A stretch of DNA of 5,865 nt from Xanthobacteraceae bacterium (GCA_030037185.1 JASHRR010001328.1:1-5865), one strand, 5' to 3'; positions 1-5,612 are shown, counted from the first letter of the stretch. Made by a program: numbers and translations. Notes: generated by a model not told the origin, from the letters alone.

Positions 1-429
1 CGGACGATTGGGATCGTCGATGGCCACGTTGAAGCGGGCGAGCCGCAGCCCGGCCGCGATCGCAAAGACCATGGCCGCGATCCAGCCCGCCGACTTGGCC
101 TCATGCAGCGCCCAGAAATAGAGGGTCACGCCGGGCGCGACCCCGAAATTCACGAAGTCGGCGAGGCTGTCGAGCTCGGCGCCGAAGCGCGAGGTGCCCT
201 TGAGGAGCCGCGCCACGCGCCCATCAAGGCCGTCGAGCACAGCGGCGAAGACGATCGCATAAACAGCCCATTCGAACGTGCCTTCTGCAGCCAGACGAAT
301 CGCCGTCAGGCCCGCGCATAGCGCAAGCAGGGTGATCAGGTTGGGCACCATGGTGCGCACCGGAACAGCGCGAAACCGGCGCCGGCCCGATGGTCCGTGC
401 TCGAACGGGGAACGCAAGGAATATCGCAT
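1..429 (-). CDS. pssA: CDP-diacylglycerol--serine O-phosphatidyltransferase (phosphatidylserine synthase), N-terminal 143 residues, cut by window edge
   Basis: The enzyme joins CDP-diacylglycerol and L-serine to make phosphatidylserine in the inner membrane, the precursor of phosphatidylethanolamine. The translated part shows the full CDP-alcohol phosphatidyltransferase signature DGx2ARx8Gx3Dx3D: D69-G70, A73-R74, G83, D87 and D91, with a further Asp at 66. Hydrophobic stretches lie near residues 29-46, 53-66, 93-108 and 113-130. After a basic patch (GRRRFRAVPVR, 15-25) comes VPNLITLLALCAG, typical of rhizobial PssA. The start is the first ATG after an in-frame stop at 484-486; no good Shine-Dalgarno precedes it, so a start a few codons downstream is possible. 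The family is usually about 250-290 residues, so roughly half lies outside the window. Its usual partner psd is on the same strand but 5.3 kb upstream here. The family call is near certain; the exact start is less so. Confidence 0.93.
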   Translation of the reverse strand, partial: MRYSLRSPFEHGPSGRRRFRAVPVRTMVPNLITLLALCAGLTAIRLAAEGTFEWAVYAIVFAAVLDGLDGRVARLLKGTSRFGAELDSLADFVNFGVAPGVTLYFWALHEAKSAGWIAAMVFAIAAGLRLARFNVAIDDPNRP

Positions 430-435
430 ATCCGC

Positions 436-441
436 AATATA
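436..441 (-). promoter_or_regulatory. Possible -10 element for pssA
   Basis: On the minus strand the hexamer TATATT lies seven bases upstream of the chosen pssA ATG. It resembles a sigma-70 -10 box, but no convincing -35 was found at normal spacing. If used, the transcript would begin at or very near the ATG and be almost leaderless. pssA no longer follows psd directly, so it probably needs a promoter in this 430-603 gap. This is weak evidence from a short motif. Confidence 0.2.
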
Positions 442-538
442 GCGGTTTGCTCGCCGATTTCCCAGCCGCAGTCGAACGGAACGTCAGCTGCTCTCTGCGT
501 CGCATCCACATCCGTGCACAAGCCCTTCGCGCGATCGT

Positions 539-567
539 TTTACAAATCGTGTTCGCGGCGATACTCT
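539..567 (+). promoter_or_regulatory. Possible sigma-70-type promoter for the proline-rich gene
   Basis: TTTACA (539-544, five of six matches to TTGACA) is followed, after exactly 17 bases, by TACTCT (562-567), a poor -10 match. It would start transcription near 574, about 30 bases before the ATG at 604. It lies in the 174-base gap between divergent pssA and the proline-rich gene, where a promoter is expected. Alphaproteobacterial promoters often deviate from the consensus, so this is only a candidate. Confidence 0.3.
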
Positions 568-603
568 GCCTTCTGTCGTGGATCTGACTCTGGTGTCGCG
601 CTG

Positions 604-1200
604 ATGAATCCGATCGTGCGAGCCATGCGGGCAAACATTGCCCGGCGAGACAATTGGGCGCAGATTCGCATCGGCGCCTGTGCGCTGCTGTTGCCGCCCC
701 TTACGCTCGGCGCGGCCTTTTATTCGATGCTGGCTGCCCCCGACGAAGGCGCAGCGCGGCCTCCCGGCACCGCCGCCAAGACTGAGGTGGTGCGGCCCGA
801 ATTGCGGCGCGAGGCGCGGGCCGTCGGCCCGGACCCGCAACCTGAGGCACTGTCGATGATTGCGAACCCGGACCAGCCGGCGCCCGAGCCCGGCGTTTCA
901 GCGTCCTGGCCTGCCCCGGCGGAAGCTTCGAGGGCCTTGCTGCCGCGCGCGCTCGTGCCGCCCGGCCAAGCATTCCCCCAAGTGCCGCCGCCGGCCGCTC
1001 AGACACCTGCCGCTCACCCGCCATCTGCCGCAGCCGCGCCGCCTTCCGCCGATGGACCTGCGGCGCCACCTGCGGCGCGCAAACATGCACGCGGCGAGAC
1101 TGCGGCTGCCCGCCGGAACGCCCAGCGCAACGAACATGCATTCTCGTTTAAAGATTGGCTCCAGCAGCTCGGCATCGTCCCGCGCAATACGCGCGGCTGA
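604..1200 (+). CDS. Proline/alanine-rich single-pass membrane or exported protein of unknown function
   Basis: I do not recognise this 198-residue protein. A basic N-terminus (MNPIVRAMRANIARRDNW) precedes one hydrophobic segment at about residues 22-44, which could be a signal anchor with the rest in the periplasm. Residues 45-160 are low-complexity and dominated by Pro and Ala, with runs such as VPPPAAQTPAAHPP. A basic stretch (159-176) follows, then a short amphipathic C-terminal block, FSFKDWLQQLGIVPRNTRG, which looks more conserved than the middle. Codon third positions are strongly GC, as expected of a real gene. The frame is open upstream to 397, but those residues look non-coding. ATG 604 sits just before the basic/hydrophobic region; it has no clear Shine-Dalgarno, and ATG 625 is an alternative. 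It is divergent from pssA. A role in envelope spanning or anchoring is only a guess from composition. Confidence 0.7.
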   Translation: MNPIVRAMRANIARRDNWAQIRIGACALLLPPLTLGAAFYSMLAAPDEGAARPPGTAAKTEVVRPELRREARAVGPDPQPEALSMIANPDQPAPEPGVSASWPAPAEASRALLPRALVPPGQAFPQVPPPAAQTPAAHPPSAAAAPPSADGPAAPPAARKHARGETAAARRNAQRNEHAFSFKDWLQQLGIVPRNTRG

Positions 1201-1312
1201 CGCCGGTCGCGGCGGCCCGCCGATCCTGGGTGATTACCCCCGCGAACACTTCCGCTTGAGGCTACGATCGGTGTACTCTCGTGCTCGTGACGAACGGCGG
1301 CCCGCGCAAGCT

Positions 1313-1346
1313 TAGCCCCGGATTGAGCGAAGCGAAATCCGCAAAA
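1313..1346 (+). repeat. REP-like palindromic repeat, copy 1
   Basis: This 34-base element begins TAGCCCCGGATTGAG and ends AAGCGAAATCCGCAAAA. Its arms CGGATT (1319-1324) and AATCCG (1336-1341) can pair, so a single copy forms a hairpin. It matches the reverse complement of 2560-2593 at about 31 of 34 positions, allowing one inserted and one deleted base. Its form resembles the short palindromes scattered between genes in Bradyrhizobium-like genomes. It lies downstream of the proline-rich gene and upstream of the first paralogue. Confidence 0.75.
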
Positions 1347-1379
1347 CCGGCGTCGCAGCCACAACCGCCGATGAGTTAT

Positions 1380-1399
1380 CACCGGGGCCAGACCCGGTG
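1380..1399 (+). other. Perfect 7-bp hairpin in the leader of the first paralogue
   Basis: CACCGGG (1380-1386) and CCCGGTG (1393-1399) are exact reverse complements around a six-base loop. There is no T-run after it on either strand, so it is not a standard intrinsic terminator. It ends 63 bases before the ATG at 1463 and could be a leader structure or part of the neighbouring repeat. Confidence 0.4.
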
Positions 1400-1451
1400 G
1401 ACCAGTTGCTAACGCTGCTGTATGCGGCGCCCGGCCAGCCGGATTTATACC

Positions 1452-1458
1452 AAGGGGG
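1452..1458 (+). promoter_or_regulatory. Ribosome binding site that fixes the start at 1463
   Basis: AAGGGGG lies four bases before ATG 1463 and decides between this start and the upstream in-frame ATG at 1397. The later start also places a classical signal peptide at the N-terminus, whereas the earlier one would add 22 non-signal-like residues in front of it. Confidence 0.7.
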
Positions 1459-1462
1459 TGTC

Positions 1463-2299
1463 ATGTCCTATCGGATGGCAATCGGCGCAACTGTGGCGAT
1501 GGTGCTGGGCGCGGCCGTTGTCGGCGCGCAAGCTCATGATGAATCGAAATATCCCGATTGGGCCGGACAATGGAAACGGCCGCGCGGGGTTGGCACCCAA
1601 TGGGATCAGACCAAGCCGATCGGGCTCGGCCAGCAGGCGCCGCTCACGCCTGAATTCCAGGCGGTGCTGGAGGCGAGCATCAAGGACCAGGCGGCCGGCG
1701 GCCAGGGCAACGACCCCCACGTCACTTGCGTCAGCAACGGCCTGCCGCGGATCATGACCGCCACCTTCCCGATCGCTTTCGTGATAACGCCGACCGTTAC
1801 CTACGTCCATTTCGAGGCGTTCATGCCGCGCCGCATCTACACCGACGGCCGCGAATTTCCGAAAGAGCAGGAGCCGAGCTATCAGGGCTACTCCATCGGC
1901 AAATGGCGCGATACCGACGGCGACGGCCGCTACGACACCCTCGACGTGATAACCCGCAACTTCAAGGGCCCGCGTACCTACGAGGCCAGCGGACTGCCGC
2001 TGCATCCGGACGAGGCGTCGATCATCCTGGAGCGGATTTCGCTCGACAAGGACAATCCGGACCTCATGCACAATCAGATCACCTCGATCGATCATGCACT
2101 GACACGGCCATGGACGATCACCAAGACCTATCGGCGTGACCGCAATGAATTGTGGCAGGACTACAATTGCGACGAGGCCAACAATCATGTGGTGATCGGA
2201 AAGGAAAATTACTTCCTTTCCGGCGATGGCCTGCTGATGCCTACCAAAAAGGACCAACCGCCGCCGGATCTGCGATATTTCAGGCAAACCCGAAAGTAG
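1463..2299 (+). CDS. Exported protein of unknown function with EF-hand-like loop (paralogue 1)
   Basis: This 278-residue protein belongs to no family I can name. It starts with a signal peptide (basic MSYR, hydrophobic 6-22, probable cleavage after AQA at about residue 24), so the mature protein should be periplasmic or secreted. Landmarks are KYPDWAGQW (29-37), QQAPLTPEFQ (57-66), RRIYTDGR (123-130), GYSIGKW (142-148), FKGPR (167-171), HALTRPWT (211-218) and the C-terminal block DGLLMPT...QPPPDLRYF (255-273). Residues 150-161 (DTDGDGRYDTLD) fit an EF-hand-type metal loop: D150, D152, D154, G155, D158 and D161. Two cysteines, C89 and C236, recur in the paralogue and could form a disulphide. 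The gene is followed 348 bases later by its homologue and is bracketed by inverted REP-like repeats. No catalytic signature was seen; a binding, carrier or structural role is as likely as an enzyme. Confidence 0.88.
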   Translation: MSYRMAIGATVAMVLGAAVVGAQAHDESKYPDWAGQWKRPRGVGTQWDQTKPIGLGQQAPLTPEFQAVLEASIKDQAAGGQGNDPHVTCVSNGLPRIMTATFPIAFVITPTVTYVHFEAFMPRRIYTDGREFPKEQEPSYQGYSIGKWRDTDGDGRYDTLDVITRNFKGPRTYEASGLPLHPDEASIILERISLDKDNPDLMHNQITSIDHALTRPWTITKTYRRDRNELWQDYNCDEANNHVVIGKENYFLSGDGLLMPTKKDQPPPDLRYFRQTRK

Positions 2300-2362
2300 C
2301 TTCAGATTGTGAGCTGCCCGGAGCTAGCGTTGATTGGCCGCCCAGCTCATCAGAATTTCCGG

Positions 2363-2408
2363 GCGCCAAGGCTCCCGGCTTCGCCGGCACAGGAAGCACC
2401 TTGGTCGC
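2363..2408 (+). other. Nested hairpin in the gap between the paralogues
   Basis: The 348-base gap 2300-2647 holds no gene that I can support. In its first half an outer stem pairs GCGCCAAGG (about 2363-2371) with CCTTGG-T-CGC (2399-2408, one bulged base). Inside it, CCGGC (2375-2379) pairs with GCCGG (2383-2387) around a three-base loop. No T-run follows, so it is not a normal intrinsic terminator. It could stabilise or end the upstream transcript, or be another repeat unit. Confidence 0.35.
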
Positions 2409-2521
2409 AAGAGGGCGTCAGGCCACCTGCGGGGCGAGCGACGCCCTCCGTCAACTGCGGCTTTAGGCTGCCCACCTCGAGGGGGCCTGGTTGACACGCC
2501 GGGCGGTGCAGGGGGCGATGT

Positions 2522-2593
2522 AAGCGAAATCCGACCGGCGCTGCCGGCTGACGCGCTGATTTTGCGGATTTCGCTTGACCTCAATCCGGGCTA
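2522..2593 (-). repeat. REP-like composite palindrome, copy 2 (inverted relative to copy 1)
   Basis: AAGCGAAATCCG (2522-2533) and CGGATTTCGCTT (2565-2576) form a perfect 12-bp inverted repeat. Between them is an inner stem, CCGGC/GCCGG. Positions 2560-2593 are the reverse complement of the copy at 1313-1346 with about three differences. The core AAGCGAAATCCG thus occurs three times in the window, twice in one orientation and once in the other. The element lies about 55 bases upstream of the second paralogue. It looks like a REP doublet, not an insertion sequence. Confidence 0.75.
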
Positions 2594-2614
2594 GAGGTTT
2601 GGGAGCCCAGTCAA

Positions 2615-2629
2615 GCCGCACAAAGCGGC
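2615..2629 (+). other. Short hairpin just upstream of the second paralogue's ribosome binding site
   Basis: GCCGC (2615-2619) and GCGGC (2625-2629) are reverse complements around the loop ACAAA, ending six bases before the purine-rich ribosome binding site. A 5-bp stem is easily found by chance in GC-rich DNA, so a regulatory role is only possible. Confidence 0.2.
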
Positions 2630-2635
2630 GTTCAC

Positions 2636-2645
2636 AGGGAGGAGG
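2636..2645 (+). promoter_or_regulatory. Strong ribosome binding site of the second paralogue
   Basis: The run AGGGAGGAGG contains overlapping Shine-Dalgarno cores two to five bases before ATG 2648. It is the strongest such site in the window and supports the chosen start, which also opens a signal peptide. Confidence 0.8.
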
Positions 2646-2647
2646 AC

Positions 2648-3517
2648 ATGCGTGACCGAAGCACCTTGGCGCTGACAGTTGCGCCGCTTGCGGCATTGCT
2701 GGCGTTCATGGCCTGCGCCGTCGCGGCCGGGCAAGAGATCAAATACCCCGATTGGAAGGGGCAGTGGCGTGGCGTCCTGCGCGTTGGCAGCTTCGGCGGG
2801 CAGCCGTCCTTCGACCCGACCAAGCCGTGGGGCAAGGGCCAGGAGGCGCCGCTGACGCCCGAATACCAGGCGATCCTCGAAGCCAACCTCAAATCGCAAG
2901 AGCAGGGCGGCTTCTTCGATTGGCGCGGCGCCACCTGCCTCGGCTTCGGGATGCCCCTGATCGCATATGGCTTCCAACCCATCGAGTTCATCGTCACCCC
3001 GCAAACCACTTATATGCTGATCGATTGGGTTGAGCACACCCGCCGCATCTACACGGACGGCCGCGACTGGCCTGAAAACATCGAGCCCACGCTCGTCGGT
3101 TACTCGATCGGCAGATGGCTCGATGAGGACAACGATGGACGCTATGACGTGCTGGAGGTCGAAACCCGCGGCTTCAAAGGTCCCCGTCACTACGATGCCG
3201 CCGGCCTGCCGCTGCATCACGACAACCAGTCGATCTTCAAGGAGCGCATCTATCTCGACAAGAACGACAAGAATATCATGCGCAACGAGATCACGGTTTA
3301 CGATCACGCCCTGACGCGCCCCTGGACCGTGACCCGCAGCTACGTCCGCAGCTCCAACCCGCGGCCCGAGTGGGGAGAATTCATCTGCGCGGAAGGCAAT
3401 TCGTGGACGAAGATCGGCAATGAAGCCTATTACCTGAGCGCTGACGGTCTGTTGATGCCCACCCGCAAGAACCAGCCGCCACCGGACCTGCGCTATTTCA
3501 AGCAGACGGGAAAGTGA
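2648..3517 (+). CDS. Exported protein of unknown function with EF-hand-like loop (paralogue 2)
   Basis: This 289-residue protein is a paralogue of the product of 1463-2299; my hand alignment gives about 140 identities over about 255 positions. Residues 1-27 form a signal peptide (MRDR, then a hydrophobic core, cleavage probably near AVAAG). Shared blocks are KYPDWKGQW (32-40), EAPLTPEYQ (66-74), RRIYTDGR (132-139), GYSIGRW (151-157), FKGPR (176-180), DHALTRPWT (219-227) and DGLLMPT...QPPPDLRYF (266-284). The metal-loop motif DEDNDGRYDVLE spans 159-170, and cysteines C97 and C247 match C89 and C236 of the paralogue. It has a small glycine-rich insert near residue 48. I cannot name a family or reaction. 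The gene converges on the PQQ dehydrogenase, with a TnpB relic starting directly after its stop codon. Export, the metal loop and the location suggest, but do not show, a link with that dehydrogenase. Confidence 0.9.
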   Translation: MRDRSTLALTVAPLAALLAFMACAVAAGQEIKYPDWKGQWRGVLRVGSFGGQPSFDPTKPWGKGQEAPLTPEYQAILEANLKSQEQGGFFDWRGATCLGFGMPLIAYGFQPIEFIVTPQTTYMLIDWVEHTRRIYTDGRDWPENIEPTLVGYSIGRWLDEDNDGRYDVLEVETRGFKGPRHYDAAGLPLHHDNQSIFKERIYLDKNDKNIMRNEITVYDHALTRPWTVTRSYVRSSNPRPEWGEFICAEGNSWTKIGNEAYYLSADGLLMPTRKNQPPPDLRYFKQTGK

Positions 3518-3522
3518 CTACT

Positions 3523-3543
3523 CCCCACGGCTAAAGCCGGGGG
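3523..3543 (-). mobile_element. Right-end-like hairpin of an IS200/IS605-type element
   Basis: CCCC-A-CGGC (3523-3531) pairs with GCCG-GGGG (3536-3543) around a TAAA loop, giving an 8-bp stem with one bulge. Read on the minus strand it follows the tnpB remnant's last stop codon by two bases. IS200/IS605-family elements carry such subterminal hairpins, and in TnpB systems this region is the end of the omega-RNA scaffold. It begins six bases after the stop codon of the second paralogue, so the element's right end is close to that gene. Confidence 0.6.
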
Positions 3544-3544
3544 A

Positions 3545-3877
3545 CTACCCCCTGCCGCAGCCGTAGGTTCCTTCAACAAGCGCCTGTCGTTGCTTGCAGC
3601 GTTTACGTCACGATCAGGAACCGCACCGCAATCGTCAAAAGTCCGGTCTCTTCTTCGCAGGCCTGCGATACCTCCTCGAAGGCGGCAGACAACCGCACTC
3701 CGGACAGGTCTGGGTAGTCAGATGCTCGGGAACTTCAAGACACATGCCGCCGCCGCACAATCGCGATTTTTACCTCAGCATGGTCCTGAAGTCCGACCAA
3801 CCGGCATCGAGAACGCTCTTTGCCATGTTGGTAGGAGCGAGTTTCGATGGGCTAACATTGCCAAGTGCGCGGCTCGC
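3545..3877 (-). pseudogene. tnpB: Decayed tnpB (IS200/IS605-family RNA-guided nuclease), C-terminal remnant
   Basis: Reading the minus strand restores a TnpB C-terminus in pieces. From 3877 to 3773 it reads GNVSPSKLA...MAKSVLDAGWSDFRTMLR, then a TAA stop (3772-3770) where Tyr is expected. The same frame continues with EVPEHLTTQTCPECG, whose CPEC (3706-3695) is the first half of the zinc finger. After CLPPSR the frame shifts to GIAGL...FDDCGAVPDRDVNAASN (3672 onwards), containing DRD at 3615-3607, the RuvC-III Asp region. A further shift gives ALVEGTYGCGRG and a TAG at 3547-3545. The second zinc-finger CxxC has lost its first Cys (Phe instead). The N-terminal two thirds, with the other two RuvC catalytic acids, are missing, since 3904 onwards is the dehydrogenase gene. 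No tnpA is visible. The nuclease is dead; the family assignment is confident. Confidence 0.85.
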
Positions 3878-3903
3878 GTTCACTCTATGACGACGTTGCG
3901 ACG

Positions 3904-5604
3904 CTATAGGCTAAATACGAAGATCATCGTGGCACTTTTGCCGAGGTTGCGCTTCTCGGGCGTGGTGGCGAGACGGCCCATGGAGTTGCGGGTCAGACCA
4001 GTGCTGATCGCGATGTATTGCTTGCCATCGACCGCATAGGTCATCGGCGGCGCGTTGATGCCGGTGCCGACGTTGAAGCTCCACAGCTCTTCAAGGGTCT
4101 CGTCATCGAGGGCCATGACGGTGCCTTCGATCAGCGCCGTCACCACGATTCCACCGGCCGTCGCCAGCGCGCCGCTGGTGTTCGCATACGGCATCGGCTT
4201 GCGCTGTTTGAGCTCGCCGGTCGCCACATCGACCACCGCGATGCCGCTTGACAGCCGCCCGTCATAGCCGAAGTCACCGCCGTCGAACTTGCCGCGCACG
4301 TGGCGGGTCTGGTCGCGCGTAATATTGGTGCAGCCTTCGAGTTCCGGGATGTAGAGCAGTTTGGTCCTCTGGCTGTAGGCCGCCGACCAGAAATTGTTGC
4401 CGCCCGGCACGCCGGGGCAGACGCCGCTCGTTTTCGCGCCGGTGAGAATGTTGGCCACCGGATCTGCGTAAGTCTGCAGGTCCTTGGCAGGATCGTAATC
4501 CGCGGGTTTGCCGGTCTTGGGGTCAATGCCCTTGGTCCAGGTGACGCGCGACACGTATTGCGTGGCCTTCAGGAACTGTCCGTTCTGCCGGTCCAGCGAA
4601 TAAAAGAAGCCGTTGCGCGCCGCGTGGGCGAGGAGCCTGCGATCCTCGCCGTTGACCTGGCCGTCGATCAGGATGTGGGTGCCGGTCTCGTCGTAGTCCA
4701 TCGTGTCGTTCGGCGTGTACTGATGGAACCAGCGGATGCGTCCGGTCGCGGCGTCGAGGGCCAGCACGCTGTCGGTGTAGAGATTGTCGCCCGGCCGATA
4801 GGATGAGTCGTATTTGGGCGTCGGGTTGCCCACTCCCCAATAGGTGATGTTGGTGGCGGGGTCGTAGGAGCCCGTGACATAGAACGCGCCGCCGCCGGTC
4901 TGCCAGGCGTTGTTCCGGTCCTTCCAGGTCTCCGCCCCGGGCTCGCCCGGCGCCGGGATCGAATACGTCTTCCACAAAACATCGCCCGTCTTGGCATCGA
5001 GCGCCGTGAGCCAGCTGCGCGCACCGGAATCGCCGCCCGAGGAGCCGACGATGACGGAGTCCCTGAGCGCGAGCGGCGCTGCGTTAAGCGTGATGTCCGG
5101 CTGGTCGCGCAGGTTGCGCTCCCACGCCACCTTGCCGCTGTCGCGGTCGGTCGCGATCACGCGGCCGTCATGGCTGGTGACGGAGATGACGAGATTGCCC
5201 CACAGCGCGACGCCGCGGTTGCGGTCGATCTTCTCCTGGCCCGGGTCCATTTTCCACACGATGTCGCCCTGCCGGCCGGAGCGCACGTCGATCTTGTAGA
5301 CCACGCCCCAGGCGTCCGTGACGTACATGAATCCGCCGTCCACCAGCGGCGTCGCGGTCAGGTTCTCATTGCCGCTGGTGCCGCCGAGCGCCACCGCGAA
5401 GGCAAGCCGCAGGCCCTTGACATTGGTTTTGTTGATCGCCGCGAGCGCTGAGTACCGCTGCGCCGAATAGTCATGGTGATTCATGAGCCAGTTGTAGGGC
5501 TCAGGTTTGAGAAGCCGCTCGTAGGTCACGTCGGCGGCGCCCGCACTGCCGGCGATGGCAAGCGCCATGCAGGCGATGATCGAGGTTGAAGATATCCTGC
5601 CCAT
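3904..5604 (-). CDS. PQQ-dependent dehydrogenase (quinoprotein alcohol dehydrogenase type), periplasmic
   Basis: A complete 566-residue enzyme expected to oxidise an alcohol or similar substrate with pyrroloquinoline quinone and pass electrons to a soluble cytochrome c. A signal peptide (1-23, AGA|AD) exports it. NWLMNHHDYSAQRYS (38-52) is the family's N-terminal motif, and propeller repeats of ALDAKTGxxxW type recur at about 145-161, 201-211, 282-292, 457-465 and 498-508. Likely metal/PQQ residues are D192 (usually Glu), N260 in GNPTP, catalytic D303, D305 and R330. D303-Y-D305 matches the Asp pair linked to lanthanide use. Y242 replaces the usual PQQ-stacking Trp, and the vicinal Cys-Cys is absent. 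C396 and C425 fit the common CPG...C pair. There is no CxxCH haem motif, so it is a type I enzyme of near-normal length. The substrate is unknown. It lies 97 bases after psd on the same strand; no cytochrome or pqq gene is in view. Confidence 0.93.
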   Translation of the reverse strand: MGRISSTSIIACMALAIAGSAGAADVTYERLLKPEPYNWLMNHHDYSAQRYSALAAINKTNVKGLRLAFAVALGGTSGNENLTATPLVDGGFMYVTDAWGVVYKIDVRSGRQGDIVWKMDPGQEKIDRNRGVALWGNLVISVTSHDGRVIATDRDSGKVAWERNLRDQPDITLNAAPLALRDSVIVGSSGGDSGARSWLTALDAKTGDVLWKTYSIPAPGEPGAETWKDRNNAWQTGGGAFYVTGSYDPATNITYWGVGNPTPKYDSSYRPGDNLYTDSVLALDAATGRIRWFHQYTPNDTMDYDETGTHILIDGQVNGEDRRLLAHAARNGFFYSLDRQNGQFLKATQYVSRVTWTKGIDPKTGKPADYDPAKDLQTYADPVANILTGAKTSGVCPGVPGGNNFWSAAYSQRTKLLYIPELEGCTNITRDQTRHVRGKFDGGDFGYDGRLSSGIAVVDVATGELKQRKPMPYANTSGALATAGGIVVTALIEGTVMALDDETLEELWSFNVGTGINAPPMTYAVDGKQYIAISTGLTRNSMGRLATTPEKRNLGKSATMIFVFSL

Positions 5605-5612
5605 TGGCGTCG

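Noticed and set aside
484..840. Minus-strand open frame between pssA and the proline-rich gene
   Set aside because: It is in the pssA frame but ends at a stop at 484-486 before the pssA ATG, has an arginine-rich shadow composition, and overlaps the better supported plus-strand gene.
1397..1462. Upstream ATG at 1397 as the start of paralogue 1
   Set aside because: It overlaps the 1380-1399 hairpin, lacks a Shine-Dalgarno and would bury the signal peptide behind 22 extra residues, while ATG 1463 has AAGGGGG at proper spacing.
1445..2287. Long open frame on the minus strand across paralogue 1
   Set aside because: It is antisense to a gene with a signal peptide, a ribosome binding site and a 55% identical paralogue. 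Its translation is a GC-rich shadow with no family features.
2491..2522. TTGACA at 2491-2496 as a promoter for paralogue 2
   Set aside because: The -35 is perfect, but no acceptable -10 hexamer appears at 16-18 bases; the nearest AT-containing hexamer is at spacing 20 and is a poor match.
1313..2593. Inverted repeats as the ends of an insertion sequence
   Set aside because: No transposase lies between them and each repeat is itself a palindrome with a second core copy, which fits REP-like elements better than IS terminal repeats.
2324..2594. Open frames on both strands in the gap between the paralogues
   Set aside because: They cross REP-like palindromes, are low-complexity Arg/Pro/Gly-rich and lack ribosome binding sites.
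2591..3307. Long open frame on the minus strand across paralogue 2
   Set aside because: It is the same kind of codon-bias shadow, also seen opposite paralogue 1; no motif or ribosome binding site supports it.
3590..4039. Plus-strand open frame of 149 codons spanning the convergent gap
   Set aside because: It runs antisense to the tnpB relic and into the dehydrogenase 3' end. Its translation has no recognisable features, while the minus strand carries clear TnpB motifs.
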